Source of the DNA: JAFGCL01 sp964492335
GTDB lineage: Bacteria > Chloroflexota > Dehalococcoidia > UBA2247 > RBG-13-53-26
Direction of reading: 5' to 3'
DNA length: 12,789 nt
Assembly: GCA_964492335.1 (NCBI GenBank)
Contig: CAZBJX010000035.1
Span: 1 to 12,789 of the forward strand
Below, piece after piece: positions 11,503 through 12,789 of the stretch; the first letter of the stretch is position 1; the number at the start of each line of letters is the position of its first letter. The position numbers and the translations under genes were made by a program. Under the pieces are notes generated by a model. That model worked only from the letters and a program-made list of their open reading frames with translations. It ran no database searches and was not told the DNA's origin.

Positions 11503-12789
11503 GAAACCGGCCACGCGGCCCATGGCGCGGGCCGCAGCCCCGGAGGACAGGAAGAACCCCACCCCGGCGGCCAGGCACCTCTCCTGCATTCTGCGGGACG
11601 CCTGCCAGGCGGCGTCGGTGACCACCGAGTGGAGCACCACCGCGGCCGGCAGCCGGCACAGGCCGAGGGCGTCCAGGGCCGGCGCAACGGCGGCCGCCAC
11701 CCAGTCGTCCACCGGGACCGGCGGTATATCGAAGGCGAACTGGAAGACGGCCAGGTCAATGCCCGGCCACTCGTTGAGCAGCCCCATGAAGTCGCCCCAG
11801 GCCCGGTCCCCAGGGGCCGGGGCGGGCATGCCTGCCCCGGCGGCCTGCCGCCGCAGGATCGCCCCGGTCAGCGGGAAGGCATCTATGGGGTTGCCCAGCA
11901 TGCCCCCGATGGGCGGCACTATCTCCTCCATCCTGGCCCGGACCGCCGCCGGGAGCGGAGGCAGCCGCAGGCCGGCCCTCTCCATCTCGTCCGTGGCCAG
12001 GACACCGGCCCCGCCGCCTACCCCCACCAGGCACGCGTTGAGGCCGCGCGGCTTCACCTGCAGCAGCCCCACCAGCATGTCGGTCACTTCCTCCACGCTG
12101 TCCGCGGGCACGGCGCCGGCCTGGCGCAGGAGCGCGTCCCAGGCAGCCCGGCTGCCCGCCATGGCCCCCGTGTGCGAGGCCACCGCCCGGATGCCGGCCC
12201 GGGTCGTCCCCCCCTTGTAGACCACCACCGGCTTCGCGCCGGCGGCCAGCGACAGGGCCTCCGCCAGGCGCCTCCCGTCGGAGGCGCCTTCGATATAGGC
12301 CGCGATGGCCCCGGTCTCCGGGTCACGGGCCAGGTACTCCAGTATGTCTGCCTCGTTGACGTCGCAGGCATTGCCGTAGCTGATGACCTTGCTGAAGCGC
12401 AGCCCCCTCTGGGCGCCGCAGCGGACCAGGTAGGTGGCGTTGCCGCCGCTCTGGCACAGGGCGCCGACATTGCCCGGCTCCGCGGGGAAATCCCGGGAGT
12501 AGCTCATCCCGGACCGCGGGCAGTACACCCCCATGCAGTTGGGGCCGATAAGCCTCATCCCGCCCCTGGCGGCGATCTCCAGCAGCCGTTGCTGCAGCTC
12601 CACCCCCTCGCCCAGCCCCATTTCCAGGAAGCCGGCCGTATACAGCTGGACCACCTTCACGCCGGCCGCCAGGCAGTCCTCCAGGAGCGCCGGCGTCTGC
12701 CGGGCCGGGACACAGGAGACCACGTAGTCCACGGGCCCGGGCAAGTCCTGCAGCCGGGCGTACACCCGGTGCCGGCCGATAGACCCGCC
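11491..12789 (-). CDS. ADP-forming acyl-CoA ligase alpha-type protein, 5' truncated
   Basis: The frame stays open to the window end (GGSIGRHRVYARLQDLPGPV at the visible start), so the N-terminus and start codon lie outside. The visible part holds the rest of the Rossmann CoA-binding domain (VDYVVSCVPA, then RLIGPNCMG) and the succinyl-CoA-ligase-like domains (ISYGNACDVNEADILEYLARDPET, then SHTGAMAGS, the family motif carrying a conserved His). These enzymes, related to succinyl-CoA synthetase alpha and acetate-CoA ligase (ADP-forming), couple acyl-CoA hydrolysis to ATP formation through a phosphohistidine. No ATP-grasp (beta) domain follows: the chain ends with GRVAGFVRT. A separate beta subunit must be encoded elsewhere if it works as usual. 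Substrate is unknown. Confidence 0.85.
   Translation of the reverse strand, partial: GGSIGRHRVYARLQDLPGPVDYVVSCVPARQTPALLEDCLAAGVKVVQLYTAGFLEMGLGEGVELQQRLLEIAARGGMRLIGPNCMGVYCPRSGMSYSRDFPAEPGNVGALCQSGGNATYLVRCGAQRGLRFSKVISYGNACDVNEADILEYLARDPETGAIAAYIEGASDGRRLAEALSLAAGAKPVVVYKGGTTRAGIRAVASHTGAMAGSRAAWDALLRQAGAVPADSVEEVTDMLVGLLQVKPRGLNACLVGVGGGAGVLATDEMERAGLRLPPLPAAVRARMEEIVPPIGGMLGNPIDAFPLTGAILRRQAAGAGMPAPAPGDRAWGDFMGLLNEWPGIDLAVFQFAFDIPPVPVDDWVAAAVAPALDALGLCRLPAAVVLHSVVTDAAWQASRRMQERCLAAGVGFFLSSGAAARAMGRVAGFVRT

Noticed and set aside
11349..11759. A 136-codon minus-strand frame ending at the HPRT-fusion start
   Set aside because: Mostly an alternative frame of the acyl-CoA ligase gene; only the last codons are intergenic and no SD-bearing start was found there, so it is not counted as a third leader ORF.
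1..12789. CRISPR array, insertion sequence or prophage
   Set aside because: No regularly spaced repeats, transposase, integrase or phage structural motifs were seen on either strand.

Overview
The window is GC-rich, two-gapped bacterial scaffold DNA (N runs of exactly 100 at 2720-2819 and 8515-8614). Shine-Dalgarno (SD) sites, sigma70-type promoters and an HD-GYP protein show that it is bacterial. The gene mix suggests Chloroflexota, perhaps Dehalococcoidia: an ADP-forming acyl-CoA ligase alpha protein, a tandem universal stress protein, zinc-ribbon membrane proteins and a GAF-HPRT fusion. That placement is inference, not proof. No phage, IS, CRISPR or rRNA sequence was seen.

Layout. 1-706: promoter, tRNA-Asp(GTC), then a small zinc-ribbon membrane protein (+). 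793-1995: GNAT acetyltransferase (-) behind an SD-driven 21-codon leader ORF whose stop overlaps the acetyltransferase start. 2053-2252: small unrecognised coding stretch (+) that appears frameshifted. 2258-2719: PaaI-type hotdog thioesterase (-), abutting gap 1. 2832-3737: tandem UspA protein (-), sharing an overlapping divergent promoter region with a two-TM protein at 3899-4258 (+), which also has a short SD-driven leader ORF ending in ATGA. 4376-4516: 46-residue membrane peptide (+). 4528-5481: two-gene zinc-ribbon/membrane operon (-) with a strong promoter. 5632-9327: giant soluble sensor (-), MEDS, then six PAS domains, then HD-GYP, containing gap 2. 9328-9888: long non-coding stretch. 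9889-11352: GAF, PD-(D/E)XK-like and hypoxanthine phosphoribosyltransferase fusion (-). 11491-12789: ADP-forming acyl-CoA ligase alpha-type protein (-), cut by the window end.

The most interesting item is in the 9328-9888 gap. A near-consensus extended -10 promoter on the + strand (TTGACA-N17-TATATT) places its start at the first base of a 10-nt sequence whose perfect reverse complement lies about 100 nt downstream, followed by a T-rich stretch. Two further helices nest inside and an 11-nt motif is repeated. This looks like an independent structured small RNA of about 120-125 nt that I cannot assign to a known class.

Functionally this is a housekeeping and signalling neighbourhood: purine salvage, acyl-CoA metabolism, stress response and probable c-di-GMP turnover. 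Two genes show the same translational-coupling layout, with a strong SD on a short leader ORF and the main start overlapping its stop. A third, the HPRT fusion, looks nearly leaderless.
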